DNA of 64,000 bases. Source: Prochlorococcus sp. AG-673-L20. GTDB lineage: Bacteria; Cyanobacteriota; Cyanobacteriia; PCC-6307; Cyanobiaceae. Every line of letters begins with the position of its first letter. Position 1 is the stretch's first letter. The DNA is taken from contig QCTN01000003.1 in NCBI GenBank assembly GCA_003211135.1, positions 27,482 to 91,481 on the forward strand, written 5' to 3'. A program made the translations under genes and the position numbers. Shown here one piece after another: positions 28,215-37,386 of the stretch. The notes below the pieces were generated by a model that was not told the DNA's origin, made no database searches, and saw nothing but the letters and a program-made list of their open reading frames with translations.

Positions 28215-29324
28215 TTAGCATTTATCTGAAAAATTGCAGGAAAAATCTATAGTTTCAAGAATATTTTTTAGATTTACATGTTCCTCAACTAATTGAAAAG
28301 CATATGATGCCTTAATTGATTCATGTATCCTGACATGACCAAAAGCTTGTTCAATAATTTCTACTGAAGCAAGAGTATCTAAGTCTACTTTTAAAATTGG
28401 CACTTCTAACTCTTCTGCCCTATGGATCAGTTGTAAAAGAGGTTCACCCAAACCAGTAAGAATTAAACATTGGGTAGAAGCTTCTAAAGCTGCAAGTTGA
28501 ATATCAGTTCTTTCGGCTCCTGTTACGACAGCCATATTTCTCCTTCTTCTAAAAAATTCCATTGCAGAATTGACTCCCATAGCCCCAATACTTAATGTTT
28601 CAACGAGTAATTGTTCTTTTTCAGGACAGCAAATTACTTTTGCATCTAATCTTCTTATAAGTTCCCCTACAGTAACACTTCTGAGTAAAGGGGATTTGGG
28701 CATTACCCCAAATACTTTTATGTTCATCTCTTGGAGAGAGGGTATTATTTTATTTTTTATTTTTTCTATTTGCTCAGGAACAACAGCATTCAGCACGACT
28801 CCTGCAAAATGATCTCCTAATTGTTTTTTTGCGTCTAGTAAAGCATCTACACTTTTACTATCTTCCCATAGATTAACTATAAGGACTTTTGCGTTTAAAT
28901 GTTTTGCAAGTTGCGGAAGACTCAAACCATAAATCATTCCTTCATTGAGGCTACCTGCAGCTTCAAGAATATTTAACCCATCAAAATTATCATTTACTAA
29001 TTCCTCTATTTGTTTAAACCCTTTACCTGGATTTAAGTCTTTATTAGTAATTCTTTTCTCAGCAGATATATTATCTAACAATCCTACTGAAGGAATTAAG
29101 TTTTCTTCTGAAAGATTTAATGTGGAACCAATAAATTTAACATCATCATCTATTAACCCTTCATAAGCCATTGAAGGAAGATTAGTAAGTTCAATACAAG
29201 TTGCCAATGGTTTTCCTATACGTATTTTTTTTCCTTGTTCTAGAAGTTTTTTTGATATTCCCAGTACTAACGCTGACTTACCACTAAATGGCTCGCAGGA
29301 ACCAATTAACAATACCTGACTCAT
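28215..29324 (-). CDS. BioD-like P-loop protein with DRTGG domain
   Basis: A 369-residue two-domain protein. The N-terminal half is a BioD/CobB-type P-loop NTPase (VLLIGSCEPFSGKSALVLG, with GKS of the Walker A). The C-terminal half is DRTGG-like (MGVNSAMEFFRRRRNMAVVT, GAERTDIQLAALEASTQCLI). The combination resembles the N-terminal part of long phosphotransacetylases (Pta), here without the acyltransferase domain. These stand-alone proteins are often annotated as 'phosphotransacetylase family' though no such activity can be expected. Substrate unknown. Confidence 0.82.
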   Translation of the reverse strand: MSQVLLIGSCEPFSGKSALVLGISKKLLEQGKKIRIGKPLATCIELTNLPSMAYEGLIDDDVKFIGSTLNLSEENLIPSVGLLDNISAEKRITNKDLNPGKGFKQIEELVNDNFDGLNILEAAGSLNEGMIYGLSLPQLAKHLNAKVLIVNLWEDSKSVDALLDAKKQLGDHFAGVVLNAVVPEQIEKIKNKIIPSLQEMNIKVFGVMPKSPLLRSVTVGELIRRLDAKVICCPEKEQLLVETLSIGAMGVNSAMEFFRRRRNMAVVTGAERTDIQLAALEASTQCLILTGLGEPLLQLIHRAEELEVPILKVDLDTLASVEIIEQAFGHVRIHESIKASYAFQLVEEHVNLKNILETIDFSCNFSDKC

Positions 29325-29490
29325 AATGAACGATTTAATTTATCCATAGATTTAAGATAATATTTTTTTAAGAACTATACAATTCTTTATTTAATACTTT
29401 TAATCAAATAGATTAAAAAACTTAGTGCAAAGTAAAATAATTTATAGTATTTAGAACTATTAACAGAGTCATACAAAATTCAATAGAATA

Positions 29491-30204
29491 ATGAGTGAAT
29501 TAAAAACTATTGGTATTACTGGTGCTTCAGGTGCTTTAGGTGTAGAATTAACAAAATTATTTCGTAAAAAAGGATATAAAGTTATAGGATTTACTCATAG
29601 TAAGAATAATCACGAAATAAACAACGACTCTCCCAATGAGTGGATTAAATGGCAATGCGGAAAAGAATTTTTATTAAAAGAGCACCTAAAAAAAATTGAT
29701 ATCCTAATTCTGAACCATGGAATCTATGACAAAAGCAAAGAAAATTCGAATTATGAAAGTTCAATAGAAATAAATGCTTTAAGTAAATTAAAATTTCTAA
29801 ATTTATTTGAAGAAATTGCCTTCAGAAACAACTCACCAATTGCAAAGGAAGTTTGGATAAATACCTCTGAAGCAGAAATATTGCCAGCTTTAAATCCTTC
29901 CTACGAAATAAGTAAATCGCTTATAGGTCAACTAGTTTCTTTTAAAAAAAATCTTCTCGACAATCATGAAAAGAAAAAATTAAAAATTAAAAAAATTATC
30001 TTAGGGCCTTTCAAGTCAGAATTAAACCCTATCGGGATTATGAGTGCAGAATTTGTATCTAATAACATTTACAATTTTGCGAATTTAAATATCTCTTTAA
30101 TAATCGTTAGCCCTAACCCTCTTTCCTATATTCTATTTCCTATTAAAGAAATTTATTTTTTTTTATATTGTAAATTTTTAAAATTATCAAAGATTAATAA
30201 CTAA
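29491..30204 (+). CDS. Short-chain dehydrogenase/reductase-like protein
   Basis: A 237-residue protein with the Rossmann nucleotide motif GITGASGALGVELTKLFRKK near the N-terminus and an NHG-type strand (ILILNHGIYDKS). The catalytic Tyr-Lys pair fits YEISKS (SYEISKSLIGQ). The C-terminal part has a hydrophobic segment and a basic tail (FPIKEIYFFLYCKFLKLSK) that may contact the membrane. Substrate cannot be named. It starts after a 166-base gap that probably holds its promoter and that of the divergent BioD/DRTGG gene. Overlaps map by 4 bases tail to tail. Confidence 0.8.
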   Translation: MSELKTIGITGASGALGVELTKLFRKKGYKVIGFTHSKNNHEINNDSPNEWIKWQCGKEFLLKEHLKKIDILILNHGIYDKSKENSNYESSIEINALSKLKFLNLFEEIAFRNNSPIAKEVWINTSEAEILPALNPSYEISKSLIGQLVSFKKNLLDNHEKKKLKIKKIILGPFKSELNPIGIMSAEFVSNNIYNFANLNISLIIVSPNPLSYILFPIKEIYFFLYCKFLKLSKINN

Positions 30205-31040
30205 AAATCTCTATCTGTCAAAATTTCTATACCATCTTTCATTACAACGATTGTATGTTCCCATTGTGCTGATAAATTCCCATCTTTTGTTATTACTGTC
30301 CATTTGTCATTTAAAGTTTTGCAAAACTTAGTGCCTTGATTAACAATAGGTTCTACAGCTAATGTCATACCTTCCCGAAGAACAACATTAGGTAATTCGT
30401 TAGTTCGAAAATTAAAAACGGATGGTTCTTCATGAAGGTTTCGTCCTACTCCATGACCTGTATAATCCTCAACAACACTGAATCCATTTGATATAACAAT
30501 ATCTTCAATTGCACCAGCGATATCAAGCAGAGTATTACCTGATTTAATTTTCGAAAGACCAGCAAACAAAGCTTGAAGGGCTACATCACATAGTTTTTGG
30601 GCTTGTTCACTTACTTCACCCACACAAATAGAAATACAACTATCTCCATGAAAGCCATCTAGATAAGCCCCAGTATCAATTTTAACAAGATCTCCATCCT
30701 TAATTATTTTATTTTTGTTCGGAATACCATGAACAACTTCATTATTAATGCTTGAACAAATACTTGATGGGAATCCATGATAACCCTTAAAACTTGGCAC
30801 AGCACCCATCTCTCTTATCCTTTTTTCTGCAAAATCATCCAAATCTTTTGTACTCATTCCGGGTTTTATGAGATCATTTATTTCTCTCAAGACTGTCCCA
30901 ACAATCCTGCTCGATTTCTTCATCAAATTTATTTCTCTTAAAGACTTTATCTCGATCCCTCTTCTTTTTTGGATAAAAGGAACTTGATCATTTGATTTAG
31001 AATTATTTTTATTTAATAAAAGATCTGCAAAATGTTTCAT
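30201..31040 (-). CDS. map: Methionine aminopeptidase, type I
   Basis: A 279-residue cytoplasmic metallo-aminopeptidase that removes the initiator methionine. Metal-binding residues lie in VKIDTGAYLDGFHGDSC (two Asp), EDYTGHGVGRNLHEEP (His), LAVEPIVNQG (Glu) and QWEHTIVV (Glu). The N-terminus has an extra 35 residues or so before IEIKSLREINLMKK, longer than the E. coli enzyme and of unknown use. The PepSY-like membrane gene runs divergently from it. Confidence 0.96.
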   Translation of the reverse strand: MKHFADLLLNKNNSKSNDQVPFIQKRRGIEIKSLREINLMKKSSRIVGTVLREINDLIKPGMSTKDLDDFAEKRIREMGAVPSFKGYHGFPSSICSSINNEVVHGIPNKNKIIKDGDLVKIDTGAYLDGFHGDSCISICVGEVSEQAQKLCDVALQALFAGLSKIKSGNTLLDIAGAIEDIVISNGFSVVEDYTGHGVGRNLHEEPSVFNFRTNELPNVVLREGMTLAVEPIVNQGTKFCKTLNDKWTVITKDGNLSAQWEHTIVVMKDGIEILTDRDF

Positions 31041-31128
31041 TGGAATAAATAATAGTATTAGGTAAATATCATCAAAATAGCCATAGTCTGCATGGCCACC
31101 TTAAATCTATCAGTAAGAAAAACAGAAA

Positions 31129-31437
31129 ATGAAATTTATTACCAATTCTAGGCAATTTCATAAATCATTGGCACCTTGGGTTTTCCTCCCATTATTCATT
31201 TCGGCTTTAACAGGTACATTTTATAGGATCTCGAAAGATTTATTAGGCTACTCAAGAGATGAAGTTCACTGGTTAATGTCTCTACACGAAGGAGAGTGGC
31301 TTGGAGATAATGGAGAATTAATATACGTAATCTTAAATTCTTTAGGACTTATTTGGATGCTAATAACAGGGTTTCAAATGTTTTCAAAAAAAATTTCATT
31401 TCCTAAAAAGGTTACTAAAGGCGAGTCGAAAGGTTAA
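31129..31437 (+). CDS. PepSY-associated-like small membrane protein
   Basis: A 102-residue protein with two hydrophobic helices (LAPWVFLPLFISALTGTFYR and LIYVILNSLGLIWMLITGFQ) separated by a charged segment containing SRDEVHWLMSLHEGEWLG. RQFHKSLAPWVF at the start and the 'HxxxW.G' pattern recall PepSY-TM proteins, which have conserved His residues. Function unknown. It precedes rplS by 32 bases. Confidence 0.65.
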   Translation: MKFITNSRQFHKSLAPWVFLPLFISALTGTFYRISKDLLGYSRDEVHWLMSLHEGEWLGDNGELIYVILNSLGLIWMLITGFQMFSKKISFPKKVTKGESKG

Positions 31438-31469
31438 AATAATATCCTTGTAGAGTTATTGAGCGTAAA

Positions 31470-31940
31470 ATGGCAAAAGAGAAACAAGAAACTGAGTCAG
31501 AAATCATTAATAAATCTGACAGGGCCAATGAATTAACTGCTGAGAATCAAGGTAAAGAAATGATTTCCGAAGCAAAAACTAATTCAAGTTCATCAAATTT
31601 GATAACTGAATTTGAAAGAGAACAATTAAAAAAACAATTACCCGAAATATATGTTGGAGATACGGTAAAAGTTGGAGTAAAAATTACAGAAGGTAACAAA
31701 GAAAGGGTTCAACCTTACGAAGGAGTTGTGATTGCGAAGAGACATGGCGGGCTAAATCAGACCATTACAGTTAGAAGGATTTTTCAAGGCATTGGAGTTG
31801 AAAGAGTATTTATGCTACATAGTCCTCAAGTGGCGTCTCTAAAAGTAGAACGTAGAGGTAAAGTAAGAAGAGCTAAGCTATTCTATCTAAGGGATAGGGT
31901 AGGAAAAGCTACTCGCGTAAAACAACGCTTTGATCGATAA
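31470..31940 (+). CDS. rplS: Ribosomal protein L19
   Basis: A 50S subunit protein at the 30S-50S interface. The 156 residues carry an N-terminal extension of about 45 Glu/Asn/Ser-rich residues absent from the E. coli protein. Then comes the L19 core: [57 protein letters not shown] and the ending [20 protein letters not shown]. The extension is seen in some cyanobacterial and plastid-line L19 proteins. tRNA-Trp follows 55 bases downstream. Confidence 0.97.
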   Translation: MAKEKQETESEIINKSDRANELTAENQGKEMISEAKTNSSSSNLITEFEREQLKKQLPEIYVGDTVKVGVKITEGNKERVQPYEGVVIAKRHGGLNQTITVRRIFQGIGVERVFMLHSPQVASLKVERRGKVRRAKLFYLRDRVGKATRVKQRFDR

Positions 31941-31961
31941 GGTTGTAAAGTAATTTCAACC
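31941..31961 (+). other. Hairpin just after rplS
   Basis: GGTTG and CAACC arms, extended by AAA and TTT across a short loop, begin one base after the rplS stop. No T-tract follows, so it is not a textbook intrinsic terminator. It might protect the rplS transcript 3' end. Confidence 0.35.
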
Positions 31962-31980
31962 TAATGGTCATAAAGGCGCT

Positions 31981-31986
31981 TATAAT
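31981..31986 (+). promoter_or_regulatory. Candidate -10 box of tRNA-Trp
   Basis: A perfect TATAAT ends 9 bases before the first base of tRNA-Trp, so transcription would start about at the mature 5' end. No good -35 hexamer lies 16-18 bases upstream. This is suggestive rather than firm. Confidence 0.4.
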
Positions 31987-31995
31987 CCTTTTATT

Positions 31996-32068
31996 GCGTC
32001 GTTAGTTCAGTTGGTAGAACGCAGGTCTCCAAAACCTGATGTCGGGGGTTCAAGTCCTCCACGGCGCG
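31996..32068 (+). tRNA. tRNA-Trp (CCA anticodon)
   Basis: A 73-base cloverleaf. The 7-base acceptor stem GCGTCGT pairs with ACGGCGC (one G-U pair) and is followed by discriminator G. The D arm contains AGTTGGTAGAA. The anticodon arm CAGGT-CTCCAAA-ACCTG reads CCA, for tryptophan. The T arm GGGGG-TTCAAGT-CCTCC closes with one G-U pair. CCA is not encoded at the 3' end. Confidence 0.96.
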
Positions 32069-32106
32069 TTTGGATCAACATTCTGTAAATTTTTTTTTTC
32101 ATTTAG

Positions 32107-32295
32107 ATGGAGTTAGATCTTCAACCTGGGGACGTGGTTAAAGTCCTCGAATCAGCTGCTCTGGGATGGGTTCGTGCAAGAGTCATCAGAGTAAAATCTG
32201 GAGGCAGAGTTGTTGTTCAAAGCGATCAAGGCAGAGAATTTACAGCTCGAGGCAATCAAGTTCGATTAATTGAACCAGCAGGCTATAGGCCTTAA
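32107..32295 (+). CDS. Small SH3-like protein of unknown function
   Basis: A 62-residue basic protein with ATG start. DLQPGDVVKVLESAALGWVR and SGGRVVVQSDQGREFTARGN suggest a compact SH3/KOW-like beta barrel of the kind found in nucleic-acid-binding or small ribosome-associated proteins. Base composition is less AT-rich than its surroundings, a common sign of high conservation or expression. Lies between two tRNA genes and rplS. Function not known to me. Confidence 0.75.
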   Translation: MELDLQPGDVVKVLESAALGWVRARVIRVKSGGRVVVQSDQGREFTARGNQVRLIEPAGYRP

Positions 32296-32448
32296 AGAAA
32301 ATTAAAAAGTTTCCTTCTTAAAAAGAAGCTAAATTATTTCTTTAAATCCTCAAATTTATGAATTTTTTTTATTACAACAACATTAATCAAGTATTATGAT
32401 CTGATAATTTTAAACTCAGTTATCTAATTAAATTAGAACAAAAATTCT

Positions 32449-32522
32449 GGGACCGTAGTTCAACTGGTTAGAGCACCGCCCTGTCACGGCGGAAGTTGCG
32501 GGTTCGAATCCCGTCGGTCCCG
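32449..32522 (+). tRNA. tRNA-Asp (GTC anticodon)
   Basis: A 74-base cloverleaf. Acceptor GGGACCG pairs with CGGTCCC and the discriminator is G. The D arm has AACTGGTTAGA. The anticodon arm CCGCC-CTGTCAC-GGCGG reads GTC, for aspartate. The T arm is GCGGG-TTCGAAT-CCCGT. gltX starts 17 bases after the 3' end, so gltX mRNA may be released from a common precursor by tRNA processing. Confidence 0.97.
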
Positions 32523-32539
32523 TTCTTTTCTAAAAGAAA

Positions 32540-33976
32540 TTGGAAAAACGTTTAAGGTTAGCACCAAGTCCAACTGGCTCATTACACATTGGTACAGCAA
32601 GAACAGCTTTATTTAATTGGTTATATGCTAGAAAAACAAATGGAAAATTTCTGATTCGAATTGAAGATACAGATACTGCACGATCTAAATCTGAATATAC
32701 AACAAATATATTAAATGGATTAAATTGGCTAGGACTTAATTGGGATGAAGAGCCTATTAAGCAAAGTAAACGAGTTTCTGTTCACAAAAACTATATCAAA
32801 AGACTTTTAGAAAGTGGAGCTGCATATAGATGTTTCACTTCAGAAAGTGAGATTCTTGACCTTAGAGAAAAACAAAAAGTAAGTGGTTTACCACCCAAAC
32901 ACGATAATAGACATAGAAATCTAACGAGTAATGAAATTAAAGAATTTATATCTCAAGGAAAATCATCTGTAATAAGGTTTAAAATTGATGAGGAAACAGA
33001 AATTAAATGGGAAGATCAGATTAGAGGCGAAATTAAGTGGCAAGGCAAGGATCTCGGTGGAGATTTAGTTTTATCAAGAAGAGCTTTAGGTTATGAGATA
33101 GGAGATCCTCTCTATAATATTGCTGTTGTAGTAGATGATAATTTCATGAATATTACTCATGTTGTAAGAGGTGAAGATCATATCTCAAATACTGCAAAAC
33201 AAATCTTGATTTATAGAGCTTTAGATTTTAAATTACCAATTTTTTCACATACCCCTCTTATTTTGAATAGCGAAGGTAAAAAGCTTTCTAAACGTGATTC
33301 TGTAACTTCCATCGATGAATTTAAAGAGATGGGATACTTACCTGAGGCTTTAGCCAATTATATGGCATTTTTAGGATGGTCTATAAAATCCCCTGAGAGT
33401 GAAATTCTCTCCTTATCAGAGATATCTAAAGTTTTTAATTTATCAGATGTAAATAAAGCTGGTGCCAAATTTAATTGGGAAAAACTTAATTGGATTAATT
33501 CTCAATACATAAAGAAAATGGAATTAACACAATTAAGTAGATTTATTAAGCAGTACTGGAATGAAATGGGTTGGAAATCTCCTTCTACCGAATGGGATTT
33601 GAAATTGACATCTTTAATTCAAGACTCAATGATTCTATTAAAGGATGCAATTGATCAATCAAAACCCTTTTTTATCTTGTCAAAAATGAAAAAAGAGGGG
33701 GAGGAATTCTTGAAAAATAAGAAAGAGGCAAAAGAATCGTTAAAGTACATCCTTTTTTATTTAAAAGAAGGAAATATAACTAAGGTTAGTAAGGATAATG
33801 CTCAAGAAATAATCAATAAAATTACTGTTAACCACTCCATCAAAAAGGGGATTTTAATGAAATCATTGAGAGTAGCTTTTTTTGGGTGTCTAATTGGACC
33901 AGATTTAATTAAAAGTTGGGAATTATTCTCTGAGAACAAAATTGATATCACTCTGATTGAAAGATGTTTTATTTAA
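32540..33976 (+). CDS. gltX: Glutamyl-tRNA synthetase
   Basis: A class I aminoacyl-tRNA synthetase of 478 residues. In organisms lacking GlnRS it also charges tRNA-Gln with glutamate, and its product Glu-tRNA feeds 5-aminolevulinate synthesis. The start is TTG ([20 protein letters not shown]); HIGT is the HIGH motif. [14 protein letters not shown] and the KMSKS-type [11 protein letters not shown] near residue 246 are present. The C-terminal helical anticodon-binding domain is complete. It begins 17 bases after tRNA-Asp. Confidence 0.96.
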   Translation: MEKRLRLAPSPTGSLHIGTARTALFNWLYARKTNGKFLIRIEDTDTARSKSEYTTNILNGLNWLGLNWDEEPIKQSKRVSVHKNYIKRLLESGAAYRCFTSESEILDLREKQKVSGLPPKHDNRHRNLTSNEIKEFISQGKSSVIRFKIDEETEIKWEDQIRGEIKWQGKDLGGDLVLSRRALGYEIGDPLYNIAVVVDDNFMNITHVVRGEDHISNTAKQILIYRALDFKLPIFSHTPLILNSEGKKLSKRDSVTSIDEFKEMGYLPEALANYMAFLGWSIKSPESEILSLSEISKVFNLSDVNKAGAKFNWEKLNWINSQYIKKMELTQLSRFIKQYWNEMGWKSPSTEWDLKLTSLIQDSMILLKDAIDQSKPFFILSKMKKEGEEFLKNKKEAKESLKYILFYLKEGNITKVSKDNAQEIINKITVNHSIKKGILMKSLRVAFFGCLIGPDLIKSWELFSENKIDITLIERCFI

Positions 33977-35176
33977 CTATATTTCCTTGTTTATTAAATT
34001 CAGAAAATTCGCTAAAGGTCTTGCCGTAAGTCCTTGAATACCTACTGTCATTAATATCGTTAGAAATACCAAGCCTTGGAGCCGACCCGCACCAAGTACT
34101 CCTGCCTGCTCAAGTCTTATTGAAAAAAGAGAGGCGACAGCAGCAGTAACTATCCCTCTCGGCGCTAGCCAAGATAAAAACACCCTTTGTTTTACATCTA
34201 ATTCTCCTCCCATAGTTGCCAAAGATATGGAAATTGGACGTACAATAATCATCAACATTAATACGCAAATAATACCCCCCCATCCTAGTGGACTCAATTC
34301 TCCCCATGAGACATCAGAGGCTAGAAGAGGGAAGAGAACTGTTATGGATAGTTGAGCTAATTCTCCAATTAAATTATCTAATTTTTCTTTATCAATAATT
34401 TCTCTTTTCCCTACAATAAATCCTGCAGCAACAGATGCGGGTAAACCTGATTCAGGTAAAATATATTCACAAATTCCATACACAAGAAAAATAAATCCCA
34501 ATGTGACCTGAAGCTCAATTCCAAATGATGCTTCATTTTTTATTTTCTTTAAAATTTCAGATAGCAACCATCCAGAGCTTATACCTATCAAAACCCCTCC
34601 TCCTAATCTCTGCATTAGGGCAATAAACACCTCCTTAATCCCATGAAGATCTCCCAATATCAGTTCTAATAGTAATAAAGCGAGAACTGCTCCGATAGGT
34701 TCAAGAACCAATCCTTCAGCTTTTAGGACCTCAGATAGTGGAGAAACTAATTTTATTTGTTCTACCAAGGGTGAAACTACTGTCGGTCCTGTAGCAAGAA
34801 CTATCGCACTATATACTCCCGCCACCGGCCATGATAGTCCAGCTAACCAATGAGCTACAAATATTCCTGCTGATAATGAAATAAATAATCTTATTAACGA
34901 AATTTTTAAAACAGTATTTCTAATATTTCCTTCAGGTAATTTTAAATTTAACCCGCCTTCAAATAAAACCAAACAAACTAAAAGTCCAACTATAGTCTCA
35001 AGTCCCTGCCCAAGATCAAGTGGCTCAACAAGCCCCAAACCTGAGCGGCCAATGAATAATCCGGAAAGTAATAAAATTACGACACTTGGAAATCCAGATA
35101 TCGAAGAGATTAGACGTGCACATGCCCCTGCAAAAACAGTTATACCCCATAGTAAGCCAAGCCTTTCAGGAGTCAT
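33977..35176 (-). CDS. Na+/H+ antiporter-like CPA1 transporter
   Basis: A membrane protein of 399 residues with about twelve helices, of the cation:proton antiporter (NhaP/CPA1) type. Family marks are VVILLLSGLFIGRSGLGL, the ATGPTVVSPLVEQIKL segment with the Asp-less TGPT core, and WLAPRGIVTAAVASLF, which resembles the conserved WGG.RG region. Likely role is sodium or proton homeostasis in seawater. No cytoplasmic regulatory domain follows the membrane part. It converges on gltX with no gap. Confidence 0.87.
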   Translation of the reverse strand: MTPERLGLLWGITVFAGACARLISSISGFPSVVILLLSGLFIGRSGLGLVEPLDLGQGLETIVGLLVCLVLFEGGLNLKLPEGNIRNTVLKISLIRLFISLSAGIFVAHWLAGLSWPVAGVYSAIVLATGPTVVSPLVEQIKLVSPLSEVLKAEGLVLEPIGAVLALLLLELILGDLHGIKEVFIALMQRLGGGVLIGISSGWLLSEILKKIKNEASFGIELQVTLGFIFLVYGICEYILPESGLPASVAAGFIVGKREIIDKEKLDNLIGELAQLSITVLFPLLASDVSWGELSPLGWGGIICVLMLMIIVRPISISLATMGGELDVKQRVFLSWLAPRGIVTAAVASLFSIRLEQAGVLGAGRLQGLVFLTILMTVGIQGLTARPLANFLNLINKEI

Positions 35177-35315
35177 AAAAGTTTCTTTTTATAAAATATT
35201 AATTAATTTGATTAAATCAATAATCCTATTTTAAGTCCACTATATACGATATTTATTAATTAAATCTAATTAAAGCCCTTCATGAAGAATAAGAACAAAA
35301 TTTTTTAATTAAGTA
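35177..35315. other. Gap between hli and the antiporter gene
   Basis: This AT-rich gap of 139 bases contains stops in all frames. It lies downstream of hli and upstream of the antiporter gene, both on the minus strand, so it should contain the antiporter promoter and possibly the hli 3' end. No convincing terminator hairpin is seen. Confidence 0.4.
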
Positions 35316-35498
35316 TCATAAAGATGAAAATTTACTAATCAAAGCGATAACAATTAATATTATTCCGATTCCTATCGTCGCCATTCTTCCGTTCCAAATT
35401 TCTGCTTGAGGAGTGAAGCCTCTTTTCCATAAATTAAGCTCTTTTTTATCAACAAACTTTTTTGTTTCTTTAAGCTCTATTTTAGATTCTTTTTTCAT
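35316..35498 (-). CDS. hli: High-light-inducible single-helix protein (HLIP)
   Basis: A 60-residue chlorophyll-binding stress protein of the CAB family, which binds pigments and protects photosystem assembly intermediates. The generic motif is at residues 32-43, AEIWNGRMATIG, with Glu33, Asn36 and Arg38 as chlorophyll or salt-bridge residues. It is followed by one transmembrane helix. A basic N-terminal stretch of about 28 residues precedes the motif. It lies 5 bases after tsaD on the same strand, so it is probably read on the tsaD transcript. Confidence 0.92.
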   Translation of the reverse strand: MKKESKIELKETKKFVDKKELNLWKRGFTPQAEIWNGRMATIGIGIILIVIALISKFSSL

Positions 35499-35503
35499 TA
35501 ATA

Positions 35504-36574
35504 CTAAAAAGGAGGTTTTTTTTCATAAAGAGTGTTTGCTTGGTCAATAGGAAGTCTTCCTGAAATACCCAATTTAAGAGAACTTTCATGTGCCTTAAAT
35601 TTGAGTCTAAATAAGGCAGCGGCTCCAATCATCGCCGCATTATCTGTACAAAGATTTATTGGAGCTAAATGAACTTTAATAGATTTTTTACATGCTTCAC
35701 TAATCATCATTTTTCTTAACGTATCGTTAGCCGCAACTCCACCTACAACGACGATATTATCTAGTCCATAATCATTTGCACATTTTATTGTCCTCTCTAC
35801 CAGGACCTCTGCAACAACCCTCTCAAAACTTGCAGCAATATCTGGAATTGGTATTTCATCCCCATTTAAATTTATCTTTTCAACTAATCTTAATACAGCC
35901 GTTTTTAAACCACTAAAAGAGAAATCATATTTCAAAAAACCCCCTTCCTTATTAGAAATCTTGCATTTAGGTAAATTAAATTTTGAGGGATTACCCTTCT
36001 TGGCAATTTTCGCAATTGCAGGACCTCCAGGGTAACTAAGTCCCAATAATCTTCCTACTTTATCGAACGCTTCACCAGCAGCGTCATCATAACTTCTTCC
36101 AAGTCTTTGCATTTCTCTTCTCTCACCAACTTTAATTAATTCAGTATGCCCACCACTAACAAGTAAGGTTAAAAAAGGAGGCTTGGGATAATTCTTTGAA
36201 AATAATATTGACGACAGATGCCCCTCTAAGTGATGTATCCCCAAAAAAGGTTTCGAGTATAAAGTACAGAGTGATCTTGCAGTTATAGAACCGACTCTTA
36301 AACAGCCTACTAATCCTGGCGTGACAGTTGAGGCAATAACATCAATTTCTTTAATACTGATTTTTGATTCTTCTAAAGCTTGTTCAAGGACAACAGGAAG
36401 CAACTCTAAATGTTTTCTCGCCGCAAGTTCTGGTACCACACCTCCCCATTTAGAATGATCTTCGATTTGTGATGCGACAATATTTGAATGTATTTTATAA
36501 GTATCGCCACTATTAGAAACAATGGAGACAGACGTCTCATCACAACTTGTTTCAATAGCTAGAACTTTATGCAT
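35504..36574 (-). CDS. tsaD: tRNA threonylcarbamoyladenosine transferase TsaD
   Basis: Transfers the threonylcarbamoyl group to A37 of ANN-decoding tRNAs together with TsaB and TsaE. The 356 residues begin VLAIETSCDETSVSIV and contain the metal-binding HHLEGHLSS, the nucleotide-binding LLVSGGHTELIKV and GRSYDDAAGEAFDKVGRLLG, and NIVVVGGVAANDTLR. The ending includes CTDNAAMIGAAALFR. hli follows on the same strand and psaF runs divergently. Confidence 0.97.
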   Translation of the reverse strand: MHKVLAIETSCDETSVSIVSNSGDTYKIHSNIVASQIEDHSKWGGVVPELAARKHLELLPVVLEQALEESKISIKEIDVIASTVTPGLVGCLRVGSITARSLCTLYSKPFLGIHHLEGHLSSILFSKNYPKPPFLTLLVSGGHTELIKVGERREMQRLGRSYDDAAGEAFDKVGRLLGLSYPGGPAIAKIAKKGNPSKFNLPKCKISNKEGGFLKYDFSFSGLKTAVLRLVEKINLNGDEIPIPDIAASFERVVAEVLVERTIKCANDYGLDNIVVVGGVAANDTLRKMMISEACKKSIKVHLAPINLCTDNAAMIGAAALFRLKFKAHESSLKLGISGRLPIDQANTLYEKKPPF

Positions 36575-36649
36575 ATTTGATTCGATACTGTTTTATTTTA
36601 GTAATAATTTCTTAATTAAAACATCAAAAGGAATTAAAGATTGCAACTT

Positions 36650-37204
36650 ATGAAATTCTTTTTTTCAATCATAACTTCGGTTTTTCTGTTTCTTGGAATA
36701 ACCCCAATTGCTTTAGCGGCTAATGGACCGGCATTAAATGCAGATAGAGCAAGCACAGAATTTACAGCCTCAGCTCTAACAACATGTTCAGAGAATCCTA
36801 AATTTATTGAACGAGCAAGTACTGCTAAAACCCAAAAAGATATCACAAGATTTGAAAGATATGGCAAAGCAGCTTGCGGTGATGATGGATTGCCTCATTT
36901 AATAATTGGTCCACCACTTGAACCATGGGGAGCACTCTTAAATAGAGGTCATGAAGGGGACTTACTTATTCCTGGTGTATTATTTATCTATATTGCAGGA
37001 ATTATAGGATGGTCTGGGAGAGAGTACTTGATTGAATCCAAAAAGACTAAAAATCCAGCAGACCTTGAAATTATTATTGATTTAGACTTAGCGAGAAAAT
37101 GCCTCATTAAAGGTGCTCAATGGCCCTTCTTAGCTAATAAGCAAGGAAGAAACGGTGATTTAAGAGAGAAAGATAATAATATTACACTTAATGGCCCTAG
37201 ATAA
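36650..37204 (+). CDS. psaF: Photosystem I subunit III (PsaF)
   Basis: A lumen-exposed PSI subunit that binds plastocyanin or cytochrome c6 in plants and algae and stabilises the outer part of the complex. ATG 36650 gives 184 residues; a TTG at 36641 is also in frame. A signal peptide ends TPIALAANGP. The mature part shows LTTCSENPKFIERA, RFERYGKAACGDDGLPHLII and the helix LIPGVLFIYIAGIIGWSGREY. The tail is longer than in many cyanobacteria, with an Asn-rich end. psaJ follows 30 bases later. Confidence 0.95.
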   Translation: MKFFFSIITSVFLFLGITPIALAANGPALNADRASTEFTASALTTCSENPKFIERASTAKTQKDITRFERYGKAACGDDGLPHLIIGPPLEPWGALLNRGHEGDLLIPGVLFIYIAGIIGWSGREYLIESKKTKNPADLEIIIDLDLARKCLIKGAQWPFLANKQGRNGDLREKDNNITLNGPR

Positions 37205-37234
37205 AACATCATTCCACACAATTCTAAAAATCAA

Positions 37235-37369
37235 ATGCTTAAAATCTTTAATACAAAATTTATCAGGTCAGCACCAGTAGTAGCAGCAGTTTGGCTGAGC
37301 TTAACTGCTGGAATAATTATTGAATTTAATAGATTTTTTCCTGATTTATTATTTCATCCGATGAGCTGA
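37235..37369 (+). CDS. psaJ: Photosystem I subunit IX (PsaJ)
   Basis: A 44-residue single-helix membrane subunit of photosystem I, too short for common ORF cut-offs. It begins [20 protein letters not shown], crosses the membrane once and has the typical lumenal end with Asn, Arg and Phe ([14 protein letters not shown]), then PMS at the C-terminus. In photosystem I it contacts PsaF. It lies 30 bases after psaF on the same strand, the standard psaFJ arrangement. Converges on gmk with 17 bases between. Confidence 0.93.
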   Translation: MLKIFNTKFIRSAPVVAAVWLSLTAGIIIEFNRFFPDLLFHPMS

Positions 37370-37386
37370 GATTTTAAAAAGAACTT

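Noticed and set aside
32311..32331. Hairpin CTTCTT/AAGAAG after the small SH3-like gene
   Set aside because: All A-T and G-T rich with weak pairing and no terminal T-tract; not scored as a terminator.
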